Origin: a virus
DNA: 43,984 nucleotides
Reading direction: 5' to 3' (one strand)
IMG/VR virus record: IMGVR_UViG_3300002460_000023
Coordinates: 1 to 43,984 of that record
The notes beneath the pieces are model-generated. The model was given only the letters and a program-made list of their open reading frames with translations, searched no databases and was not told the DNA's origin. Of this stretch, positions 23,185-29,801 are shown in pieces; the stretch's first letter is position 1; every line of letters starts with the position of its first letter. The position numbers and the translations under genes were made by a program.

Positions 23185-24348
23185 CTACGCCAGTTCCACG
23201 TCCTCTTCAGCAACTGCGTAGACGTTGCCGTCAGCCGACTGGATCAACAGCTTGCCTGCTTCGTCGTAGCCATTGACGGTGTACACTGCCCCATCACCCT
23301 CAGCCGGGACGGTAACGGTCTTGCCTTCCCACCCGGCTTCCTCCGCTGGGTCTTCTTCCGGCAGGTCTTCTTCCGCAGGCGCCTCGGCAGCCTTCTCGAT
23401 CACGTGCAGGCCATCCAGGCTGACCACGTAGTCCGTGTCACTGCTGTCCCTGATTGTTGCCGTCCCGTCTTCATTAAGACCAGCCACGGTGCACACGTCG
23501 TGCTCGCCGTAGTCGTTGTGCCAGACCGTGTCACCCTCAGCAGGTCCCGCAACTTCGACGGGTTCCGGCTCCGGCTCGGGTTCCGGCTCGGGCTCGGCCA
23601 CAGCCGCAACAGCCTCTGCCAACCGACAGCCCTCCAGGGGCACGGTGTAGTCGTTGGCCCCGTCAGTTACCGTAGCCGTCTTGCCCTTGATCGCCTTGAC
23701 CTCGTAGACGGTACCCTCAGACGGGGTGCCGTCGTCCTCGGCACATGTGACGGAAACGCCAACCGCCACGGAAGGCTCTGCCACAACCGCCTTCTTGGCT
23801 GGAGCTTTCTTGGCCGGGGCCTTCTTGGCAGGGGCGGCAGGGGTCGCTGGAGCAGTCGGGGCGACTGTTGCCTTCTTTGCTGTAGGAGCCTTGGGGGCTT
23901 CCTTGGCCGGGGCTTTCTTTGCCACCGCTTTCTTGGCGGGGGCGGCTTCCGGAACAGGTTGTACGCTGCTGGCTTCCACGTCGTACGGGGAGCCATCAGC
24001 GGCGACAATCCTCAACGTGGAACCGTCTACCGACTCTACCGAGTAAACAGCACCATCCCCTTCAGCAGGGATGGTGACCTGCTTACCCACGAGACTTGAC
24101 CCAAGCACAGACTGCACGCCCGGATCAGCGCCATCATCCTTCTCCATAAGATCGACCCCCTCTTCGTAGCGCGCTTTGTAGTTGGCGTACATCGCCTTGA
24201 GGAGTGTCTCCTTCGTGAGACCATCCTCACTCTCAACTGCCACGCCAAACTCGGTGTGCCAGTTTTCAGAGAGCAAGTCCTGGAGTGTGTGCGCCTGCCA
24301 GCACTCACAGAACTTTTCTTGGGTCAACGGCCCATCGGTAACTGCCAT
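23185..24348 (-). CDS. Possible separate product from internal start, 387 aa
   Basis: In the same frame as the 615-aa protein, ATG at 24348 (Met229) is preceded by GGAGG with a 7-nt spacer, as good as any gene start here. It falls at the boundary between the sigma-like part and a new N-terminal segment (MAVTDGPLTQEKF). Translation from it would give a free protein with a small helical domain, four Tudor-like modules and H1-like linkers. Whether the long form, the short form or both exist cannot be told from sequence. Confidence 0.45.
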   Translation of the reverse strand: MAVTDGPLTQEKFCECWQAHTLQDLLSENWHTEFGVAVESEDGLTKETLLKAMYANYKARYEEGVDLMEKDDGADPGVQSVLGSSLVGKQVTIPAEGDGAVYSVESVDGSTLRIVAADGSPYDVEASSVQPVPEAAPAKKAVAKKAPAKEAPKAPTAKKATVAPTAPATPAAPAKKAPAKKAPAKKAVVAEPSVAVGVSVTCAEDDGTPSEGTVYEVKAIKGKTATVTDGANDYTVPLEGCRLAEAVAAVAEPEPEPEPEPEPVEVAGPAEGDTVWHNDYGEHDVCTVAGLNEDGTATIRDSSDTDYVVSLDGLHVIEKAAEAPAEEDLPEEDPAEEAGWEGKTVTVPAEGDGAVYTVNGYDEAGKLLIQSADGNVYAVAEEDVELA

Positions 24349-25032
24349 GTACCGTCCTCCAGTGAGGCGTTTGTGGAAGCCAAACGGTAACCCCGGTGCG
24401 ACCTTCCCTTCGCTGTCCAAATACGCAAGAAGGGTTATGAATGGTGCCACCCTCGCTAGCCCTACACACATGCGAACTGCCGATAACCCGTGCATTACAA
24501 CTCGGTGTACATGCTTGTAAGAAAGCCCAAGCTCTACTGCTAATTCCCTTATTTCGTCAGCGCCTTTCCAGTACCTGTCGAACACTTGCAAGTAGTCGGG
24601 CATATAGAGAAGCATCGCAAACCGCGCGAGCATTACTGCCCTTGTATGCTTAATATACACGGCCTCATGGGTCTCGGCAAGGGTAAAGTTGTGCTCCAAC
24701 CAAGCGTATCCCCGGCCTTTGCGTTCCAGCTCATCACCAATGCCACCCGGAGTTGTAGACCTGTGTATAGTGCGCACGCCTGCCTCTGTCTTTCTTATCT
24801 CGTCCAAGACAGCGTTCTTCATACAGACCAGCGCGAAGTGCTCAAATGGGTAGCGGTCCTCATGCCTAAAATGCTGGAAGGCATGCCAAAGGCCAACCCC
24901 CGCGATTGCTGCAAAGTCTTCACGTGTGTTCAGCCCGGTACGGTCCTTGGGGAGTCGTATTCTATAGCGTAGTTGGTTGAACATTCTGCTGTATTCACGT
25001 TCAAACGCTGGCCCACTTACAGGCAATTTCAC
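23185..25032 (-). CDS. Sigma-70-like protein fused to H1-like linkers and Tudor-like modules, 615 aa
   Basis: Residues ~35-85 resemble sigma region 2 (EDFAAIAGVGLWHAFQHF, then FALVCMKNAVLDEIRK) and ~155-192 resemble region 4 (ADEIRELAVELGLSYKHVHR), so the first ~228 residues look like a phage sigma factor. The remainder holds four ~45-residue modules (~315-360, ~424-473, ~499-546, ~568-614), each with G-x-x-V at the start and Y-x-V near the end, joined by PAKKA-type basic linkers, a PEPEPE run and an acidic linker. GTG start at 25032. An internal ATG at 24348 has GGAGG with a 7-nt spacer. A sigma factor with such an extension is very unusual. Confidence 0.85.
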   Translation of the reverse strand: MKLPVSGPAFEREYSRMFNQLRYRIRLPKDRTGLNTREDFAAIAGVGLWHAFQHFRHEDRYPFEHFALVCMKNAVLDEIRKTEAGVRTIHRSTTPGGIGDELERKGRGYAWLEHNFTLAETHEAVYIKHTRAVMLARFAMLLYMPDYLQVFDRYWKGADEIRELAVELGLSYKHVHRVVMHGLSAVRMCVGLARVAPFITLLAYLDSEGKVAPGLPFGFHKRLTGGRYMAVTDGPLTQEKFCECWQAHTLQDLLSENWHTEFGVAVESEDGLTKETLLKAMYANYKARYEEGVDLMEKDDGADPGVQSVLGSSLVGKQVTIPAEGDGAVYSVESVDGSTLRIVAADGSPYDVEASSVQPVPEAAPAKKAVAKKAPAKEAPKAPTAKKATVAPTAPATPAAPAKKAPAKKAPAKKAVVAEPSVAVGVSVTCAEDDGTPSEGTVYEVKAIKGKTATVTDGANDYTVPLEGCRLAEAVAAVAEPEPEPEPEPEPVEVAGPAEGDTVWHNDYGEHDVCTVAGLNEDGTATIRDSSDTDYVVSLDGLHVIEKAAEAPAEEDLPEEDPAEEAGWEGKTVTVPAEGDGAVYTVNGYDEAGKLLIQSADGNVYAVAEEDVELA

Positions 25033-25055
25033 TTGGGGACCCCCACAAGGGCGCT

Positions 25056-26603
25056 CTACGCAGCGGAGCGAATGTCGAGTCGGCTGACGCCCGACGGGTC
25101 ATCCACGTTCTGAAAGTCTCTATCCGCTATCGTAAGTGTTGACACTTCAATAGGCATGCGCACAACAACATCGTCACCGGCTTCACCATCACGCTGCTTA
25201 CCGATGATGATGTCCAGCAAACCGTGATCAGGGCAATGCAGTAGAAACACGTTGTCGCATACTTCTTCCCAAGCACCGCTACCCTTAATGGTATTAAGGC
25301 TTGGCCTACCATCGTCGTTAAACTTGGCATCACGGTTTATCTGTGCCAGCATCATGACGTGGCACTTTGCTCGCTGTGCAAACGATGAAGCTCTAACAAG
25401 AAGCTCGTGTATACAGTAAGCCTTATCAGCCTGTTTTGCTTCACGGACCTCCATCAACCTATCCATTAGATCAACGAAGATCACGTGCGTCTGAAACCCA
25501 GCGTGTGCATCCTTTGTAACTTGACGTTCGACGTCAGACCAGGAAACGTCCCGTCGAGCCATTACACTGAAGTTCCATTCGTTGCTGTAAACCTGCCCGT
25601 TAGCATTCAATATCTTCTTTATTCGTGGGTCACCCGGGGGCCAACTGCGCACCCCTTTGACTTCAGACAAGGGTATACCTGTGAATATAGCGTCCAGTCT
25701 ATCCATTTCCCGGTCAAACCCCTGTTCAGGCGTTACGCTCTGCACGCCAAACCCGGCGTTACAGAGGTTCTTTACGAGATTAGCCTTCAAGGTTGACTTG
25801 AATGTTGAGGGTCTACCCGCTAAAACACTGATACCGCCGCTGAAAAACGGGTCGATGACCTTCCTGTCAAGGGCGCTATAGCCCGTGAAGATGGGGGTCG
25901 CCTGCACACGGCGTATAATACCTTCACGACGACGTTTTACAATGGCAGACCCTCGGTAAGCCATTGCCTCTTCCGTTCGCCCACCCGAGCTGCGAAGGCG
26001 TATGTTGGCAATGTCTTCCTCTAGTTCTGCAAGGGTTACTTCTACGTCCTGCGTGTAGTCGTGCAGCCGTGCGTGTCTAGTTTGTAAAGTTTCAGCAACT
26101 GCCCGTCTTCGCCATGCTGTTAACACTAGCTCTGCATGGAACTTAGCATTCATTGCTGTGTACATCTCTCCAGCGCGGCTAGTAACCTCAACAGAAATAT
26201 CACGGTCCAAATCTTCTGCCTGGACACCAGAACGCGCGGTAGACCGAAGCAGCGTTCGCAGCCGTTCGGTGACCGTGAGCACGTCTATTGGGACGCCCAT
26301 ATCGGCTAGTTCAAGGATAGCCCCATAGATGCGTCTATTCCAAAAGCTGTAGAACAGGTTACTGTCAGGCAGGACTTGCCTTACTTCCAGAAGGCAGGCT
26401 TCCTGTATCAACACAGCCCCAATGACGGCGCTTTCTATTTTCGTAGCTGTTTGTAGCTGGATAGCTCCAGCGTTGAGAGTTGGTGTCACTGCTGCTTGCT
26501 GATGCTCCTGGGGCCTTACGTCAGTAAGTTTCCTCAGGTCTGTTGTAGAAGCTTCAGCCCTGTTAAACCGAATTGGGGCGATACCCCCGGCGTTCTCCGC
26601 CAC
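25056..26603 (-). CDS. DnaB-like replicative helicase, 515 aa
   Basis: N-terminal helical domain with the DnaB layout (ESAVIGAVLIQEACL at ~57, FWNRRIYGAILELADMGVPI at ~87), a linker helix, then a RecA-type motor. The Walker A position reads AGRPSTFKST at 262-271, with Phe where the motif has Gly (GxxxxGK[ST]). Walker B is VIFVDLMDRL at ~374, and MLAQINRDAK at ~418 matches the DnaB H4/arginine-finger region. Size fits DnaB (about 470). The GTG start at 26603 has GAGG upstream. With the loader and initiator genes just upstream it forms a primosome set. Confidence 0.9.
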   Translation of the reverse strand: MAENAGGIAPIRFNRAEASTTDLRKLTDVRPQEHQQAAVTPTLNAGAIQLQTATKIESAVIGAVLIQEACLLEVRQVLPDSNLFYSFWNRRIYGAILELADMGVPIDVLTVTERLRTLLRSTARSGVQAEDLDRDISVEVTSRAGEMYTAMNAKFHAELVLTAWRRRAVAETLQTRHARLHDYTQDVEVTLAELEEDIANIRLRSSGGRTEEAMAYRGSAIVKRRREGIIRRVQATPIFTGYSALDRKVIDPFFSGGISVLAGRPSTFKSTLKANLVKNLCNAGFGVQSVTPEQGFDREMDRLDAIFTGIPLSEVKGVRSWPPGDPRIKKILNANGQVYSNEWNFSVMARRDVSWSDVERQVTKDAHAGFQTHVIFVDLMDRLMEVREAKQADKAYCIHELLVRASSFAQRAKCHVMMLAQINRDAKFNDDGRPSLNTIKGSGAWEEVCDNVFLLHCPDHGLLDIIIGKQRDGEAGDDVVVRMPIEVSTLTIADRDFQNVDDPSGVSRLDIRSAA

Positions 26604-26605
26604 TT

Positions 26606-27298
26606 TCAGATCCTCACAGACGTGTTATACCTAAGAAGACGCACCGCAAGCCGTCCGCCTAACACCGCACCTAGTTTCTCCGGTGATATATTACCCGTGA
26701 ATATGCTAGGATACACACTACCCGCACGTGCTTCCAAGAGTGTTGTCATCTGCTCACGAGCATAGTCACTATCTGACTCGCTACCAACATCATCCAGGAC
26801 AAATATAGCCGACTTATACGCCCGTGCTTCCCATACCCTGCTCACGCTATCATCAGTCTGCCCACGGCGCTTGGACACGTATGTCGCCGCGTGTAGAAAG
26901 AATGGGTCACCTAATCCCTCAACAAAGTCACAAGCGGACAGCATCGTCAGAACAGCCAGCGTTGTTTTTCCGGTGTTATGTTCACCCCAAAAGTAAAAGC
27001 CCCCGGCGTGTGCAAGGCCGTGGGCTTGAACCTTTGTGTACCAAGGTTCCCAGACAGACAAGAAGCTGCTTATTGTGGCATCTGGCTTAGGCAGAAATCT
27101 GCGTGCATCTCTCAACGTTTCCAAACTTCGATACCGGTTTGGCACCCCAGCAACTGAATACCACATCTGCGCTTTGTTGTGACGCAACCGCTGCAAGTCT
27201 TCAGTTGCCGAGACAGGCTCTGAGCTATACCTCTTCGATAGCCGTAACCAAGTCTCTCTGTCTACAAAGCTTTCTTCCTGTGTTAGCATCATGCCCAT
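26606..27298 (-). CDS. DnaC-like helicase loader ATPase, 230 aa
   Basis: AAA+ ATPase with Walker A GEHNTGKTT at 105-113 and Walker B FVLDD at ~166-170, followed by a LLEARAGSVYPSIFTGN segment corresponding to the sensor 1 Asn and an RLAVRLLRY arginine-finger/sensor 2-like end. The N-terminal ~100 residues would bind the helicase. Size matches DnaC/DnaI (about 245-310). The stop is 2 nt from the helicase start. ATG at 27298, with ATG at 27292 as an alternative. Confidence 0.85.
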   Translation of the reverse strand: MGMMLTQEESFVDRETWLRLSKRYSSEPVSATEDLQRLRHNKAQMWYSVAGVPNRYRSLETLRDARRFLPKPDATISSFLSVWEPWYTKVQAHGLAHAGGFYFWGEHNTGKTTLAVLTMLSACDFVEGLGDPFFLHAATYVSKRRGQTDDSVSRVWEARAYKSAIFVLDDVGSESDSDYAREQMTTLLEARAGSVYPSIFTGNISPEKLGAVLGGRLAVRLLRYNTSVRI

Positions 27299-28248
27299 CC
27301 ACTACGTCCGTTGCTTTCTCCAGGACTAGACGCAAGATAGCCAAGCCATTGTCGCAAGCCACCACCATGATAGTCCTGCACCCGCATACGAACGGTGTCG
27401 GCAGAGGCAACCTGCAATGCGGCTTTTATACTCTGAACGGGAAAGTCGAAGCCGGATGGATAGCCAAATGATTGAGGATCAGTGAAGCTCTCATTGGCCA
27501 ACAGCGTGTGAAAACAGATGCGCACGTCTTCATCAAGCTCCTTGAGCCGGGTTCCGTACTGCATGAAGCTAGACAAGGCGGTACCGGCTACCCCACGCTG
27601 GCCCTTCAGAAATGGCAAGACCTTGTCAAGCCACCCACGAGAAGAACCGCCCAGCCAATACGAAAGCCAGACGGTGTAGTCCGAGATCGAAGATTCAGAA
27701 GTTTCCAGAAACTTGCTGACACGCCAGAAACGGGTTCGCTGTTCCTTGTCGCCCTGATCCATTACTACACTAAGCCTGTTCTTCAGGACACCAGCAAAGA
27801 CTAGCATTAACCCATCGTACGCAGGGTCCTTACCCGGTGAGGGCCCTACAGCGTCCTTGCTGCGTCTTACACGTGGCTTAAGCTGTCGCAGACCGAGTGG
27901 TCGGGGGGCAACACTCGGCCCGTGTAGAGCTGGCTTATACTCGTAGCGGACGGGTTGTGGAAGCAAAACAAAGGCGTCGCTTGCGTAAAAGTAATACTCA
28001 AGCTCCAAACCCATGTTGCCCCGACGCTGCAACGAGTAGCCTACTAAACCCAGCCTTCGAAGCGCCTCCACATCTGTTTGCAATTCCCTCAACGTGTAAA
28101 GCCTACCCAGCTCCCTCGAAAGGGGTCCCGTGACACCAATAGCAGGAATCTTCATTATGGCAGTACTGGACCCCCAAGGCTTTGGCCCTAATGCAGCACT
28201 TGGGTTCTGCACGGTCAACCTAGCCAGAAAACACAGAAGTTCCGTCAT
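27289..28248 (-). CDS. Probable replication initiation protein with winged helix, 319 aa
   Basis: The N-terminal ~90 residues have a winged-helix feel: a hydrophobic helix at the start, LRELQTDVEALRRLGLVGYSLQ as a recognition unit and ELEYYFYAS as a wing. The remainder is helical with basic stretches. No exact family is recognised. It is the first gene of the block initiator-loader-helicase, the usual place of an O- or DnaD-like protein that recruits the loader to the origin. ATG at 28248 with AGGAT upstream. The 28249-28559 leader before it could contain the origin or promoter. Confidence 0.7.
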   Translation of the reverse strand: MTELLCFLARLTVQNPSAALGPKPWGSSTAIMKIPAIGVTGPLSRELGRLYTLRELQTDVEALRRLGLVGYSLQRRGNMGLELEYYFYASDAFVLLPQPVRYEYKPALHGPSVAPRPLGLRQLKPRVRRSKDAVGPSPGKDPAYDGLMLVFAGVLKNRLSVVMDQGDKEQRTRFWRVSKFLETSESSISDYTVWLSYWLGGSSRGWLDKVLPFLKGQRGVAGTALSSFMQYGTRLKELDEDVRICFHTLLANESFTDPQSFGYPSGFDFPVQSIKAALQVASADTVRMRVQDYHGGGLRQWLGYLASSPGESNGRSGWA

Positions 28249-28447
28249 TGCTATCTATCCTAGATGGTGGCGTGTGCACGGTACTTTGCACGGCGAAGGC
28301 CCGTTGCCCCCGCTGGTTTCACCAACCGTTAAGGAAGGCGGCGGGTATTCCATAGCCTATCCGGGGCGGAGGCCATCCATGAATCACCCGGTTACCCCTG
28401 CCCTTTACGGGACACACACGCCTCGTAGAGTCCTTCTGGAAGAGGCA

Positions 28448-28481
28448 GCCCTGACGGGCACAAGCTACCTCCCGTCAGGGC
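28448..28481 (-). repeat. Perfect 11-bp inverted repeat
   Basis: GCCCTGACGGG and CCCGTCAGGGC with a 12-nt loop. Very stable and without a U-run; likely an RNA structure or protein-binding palindrome in the leader of the initiator gene. Confidence 0.7.
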
Positions 28482-28486
28482 TCCCA

Positions 28487-28521
28487 GGGTACGCCTGCCT
28501 TCCACCACAGGCTTAGTACCC
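28487..28521 (-). repeat. Two-part hairpin adjacent to the 11-bp stem
   Basis: GGGTAC/GTACCC outer stem and GCCTG/CAGGC inner stem, separated by a 3-nt bulge on one side, around a 10-nt loop. It lies 5 nt from the 11-bp hairpin, so the two may form one RNA fold. Confidence 0.6.
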
Positions 28522-28559
28522 CCTAACTATACGGCAACAATTTTCAGGTGGCAAATCTT

Positions 28560-29141
28560 TTAGCCACCTGCCGGACTACCCTCCGCCATTACAGCAGCAA
28601 CGTCTTCAGCAGGCACCCACACTTCCAGGCTGTTCAGATCCTGTAGCTGCCCCACGTTTTCCACTTGGTGCAGCAATTCCAGGTAATCAACGGTAGCCGT
28701 GTGATCAATCTCCACGTAACCGCGCTCCCGCAGCCATTTCCGTATCGAGCACGTGATGCACACGTCGCTCTGGCACCCCTTGAAATGGGCCTTGTAATGC
28801 TCCAGAAGCTGTGAAATGATGCCGTTGTCGGCAGCCGGGATCAGAAGAACATCGCTGCCCTCTTCACCAGTGTCTCCAGAGGTCTCGCCCTCCAACTCCC
28901 GAAGCAGCTCGTCTGAGGAGCGGACCCCAAGACATTCTGTCAGCGTCTCAGCGGCCCCATCCGCCGGGGTCTCTGTCATGCCACCATCGAAGAAGATAAC
29001 ACCGTCTGTGAGCTTACCCAGCTCTAGGGCAACCGCCCCTGGGAAGACACTGAGACATGTCTTGACAAGGTTCTCCATAAACTCATCCAGTTCCTCTTTA
29101 GACTGCATCACAGCCCCCGTGGAAAAGCGGTGCACTGCCAT
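28560..29141 (-). CDS. Acidic hypothetical protein with Cys cluster, 193 aa
   Basis: The N-terminal third is helical (KEELDEFMENLVKTCLSVFPG), the middle is strongly acidic, and the C-terminal third has GCQSDVCITCSIRKWLRERGY, a C-x5-C-x2-C group that could bind zinc or iron-sulfur. No family recognised. It is the last gene after the MoxR, VWA and coiled-coil genes and may belong to that module. ATG at 29141; GGGG lies about 10 nt upstream. A CAGGTGGC/GCCACCTG inverted repeat overlaps its stop codon. Confidence 0.72.
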   Translation of the reverse strand: MAVHRFSTGAVMQSKEELDEFMENLVKTCLSVFPGAVALELGKLTDGVIFFDGGMTETPADGAAETLTECLGVRSSDELLRELEGETSGDTGEEGSDVLLIPAADNGIISQLLEHYKAHFKGCQSDVCITCSIRKWLRERGYVEIDHTATVDYLELLHQVENVGQLQDLNSLEVWVPAEDVAAVMAEGSPAGG

Positions 29142-29200
29142 TTTACGCTAACCCCAAGGTAATGGTTATCACACTCACAAGCAAGGCCATCGGGTAGAAG

Positions 29201-29216
29201 GGGTGGGTACCGAATC
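29201..29216 (-). promoter_or_regulatory. Repeated 16-bp intergenic motif, copy 2
   Basis: Exact second copy of minus-strand GATTCGGTACCCACCC (first copy at 22340-22355), here in the 80-nt gap between the coiled-coil gene and the 28560-29141 gene, 60 nt before a start codon. The similarity extends a few bases further (TTC at a similar position). Candidate promoter or regulatory site. Confidence 0.45.
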
Positions 29217-29221
29217 AGCCG

Positions 29222-29779
29222 TTATTCGTCCTCGCTACTCCCTTCCATTTCGTCAAAGAACTTCTTGATATCGGGGTCGAGGTCGTCAAGCTCCTTATCA
29301 GCAGCCTCCTCATCAGCCTCGAACTGGTTTGCCAGATTGAGGAACGCTTCCTGCTCAGCTTTCTCAACATCGTCGCCAGCAGCGATATTCTTGTCCATCT
29401 CGTCCAGGGCCGCACCAAACTTCTCCAGGTTCTTCTTGGCCTCTGCGATGTTAGCACGCGCACGCAGCGTACGTGCCTCGCTAAAGTCCTTGCCCTTTGC
29501 CATTTCAGCACTATCCTGCAGAAGCTGCATGGCCTTGATAGCGTAGGAAATGTAGGACCCAATACTCCCCGTCACCAAACCGTTCCAACAGATCTGGCAG
29601 ACGGTGTCATCATCCTTCAGCAACGCCCGCAGGCCATCAAGCGCCTTACCCCGACGGTAGAGCTTCCCGATCAGGTCCGGAATCTCCGTCAGCAGAAACT
29701 CGCGGGCTTTGTCGATCTTCAGCTTGCCGTCATCCTGATAGAAGTCATCGTATTTCAACATACGCTTCTTCTTGGCCAT
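29222..29779 (-). CDS. Coiled-coil acidic protein, 185 aa
   Basis: Helical throughout. The first half contains a DTVCQICWNGL segment with a C-x2-C pair; the second half is a charged coiled coil (LRARANIAEAKKNLEKFGA) that ends in a very acidic tail. ATG at 29779 with AGGAGG, a strong site. The gene lies 22 nt downstream of the VWA gene. It could be the adaptor or substrate of the MoxR-VWA pair, by position only. Confidence 0.78.
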   Translation of the reverse strand: MAKKKRMLKYDDFYQDDGKLKIDKAREFLLTEIPDLIGKLYRRGKALDGLRALLKDDDTVCQICWNGLVTGSIGSYISYAIKAMQLLQDSAEMAKGKDFSEARTLRARANIAEAKKNLEKFGAALDEMDKNIAAGDDVEKAEQEAFLNLANQFEADEEAADKELDDLDPDIKKFFDEMEGSSEDE

Positions 29780-29801
29780 TGCACCGCCTCCTGGAATAGG
29801 G

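Larger units (their letters stand above)
28249..28559 (-). other. Gene-free leader with strong hairpins
   Basis: A 311-nt gap with no convincing gene. It holds an 11-bp perfect stem at 28448-28458/28471-28481, a two-part stem at 28487-28497/28508-28521, and a short direct repeat CCGTGC-N6-CCGTGC near the 27289-28248 gene. No U-run follows the stems on the minus strand. It may hold a promoter, a structured leader RNA or the replication origin of the following initiator gene. I see no clear -35/-10 pair. Confidence 0.5.
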
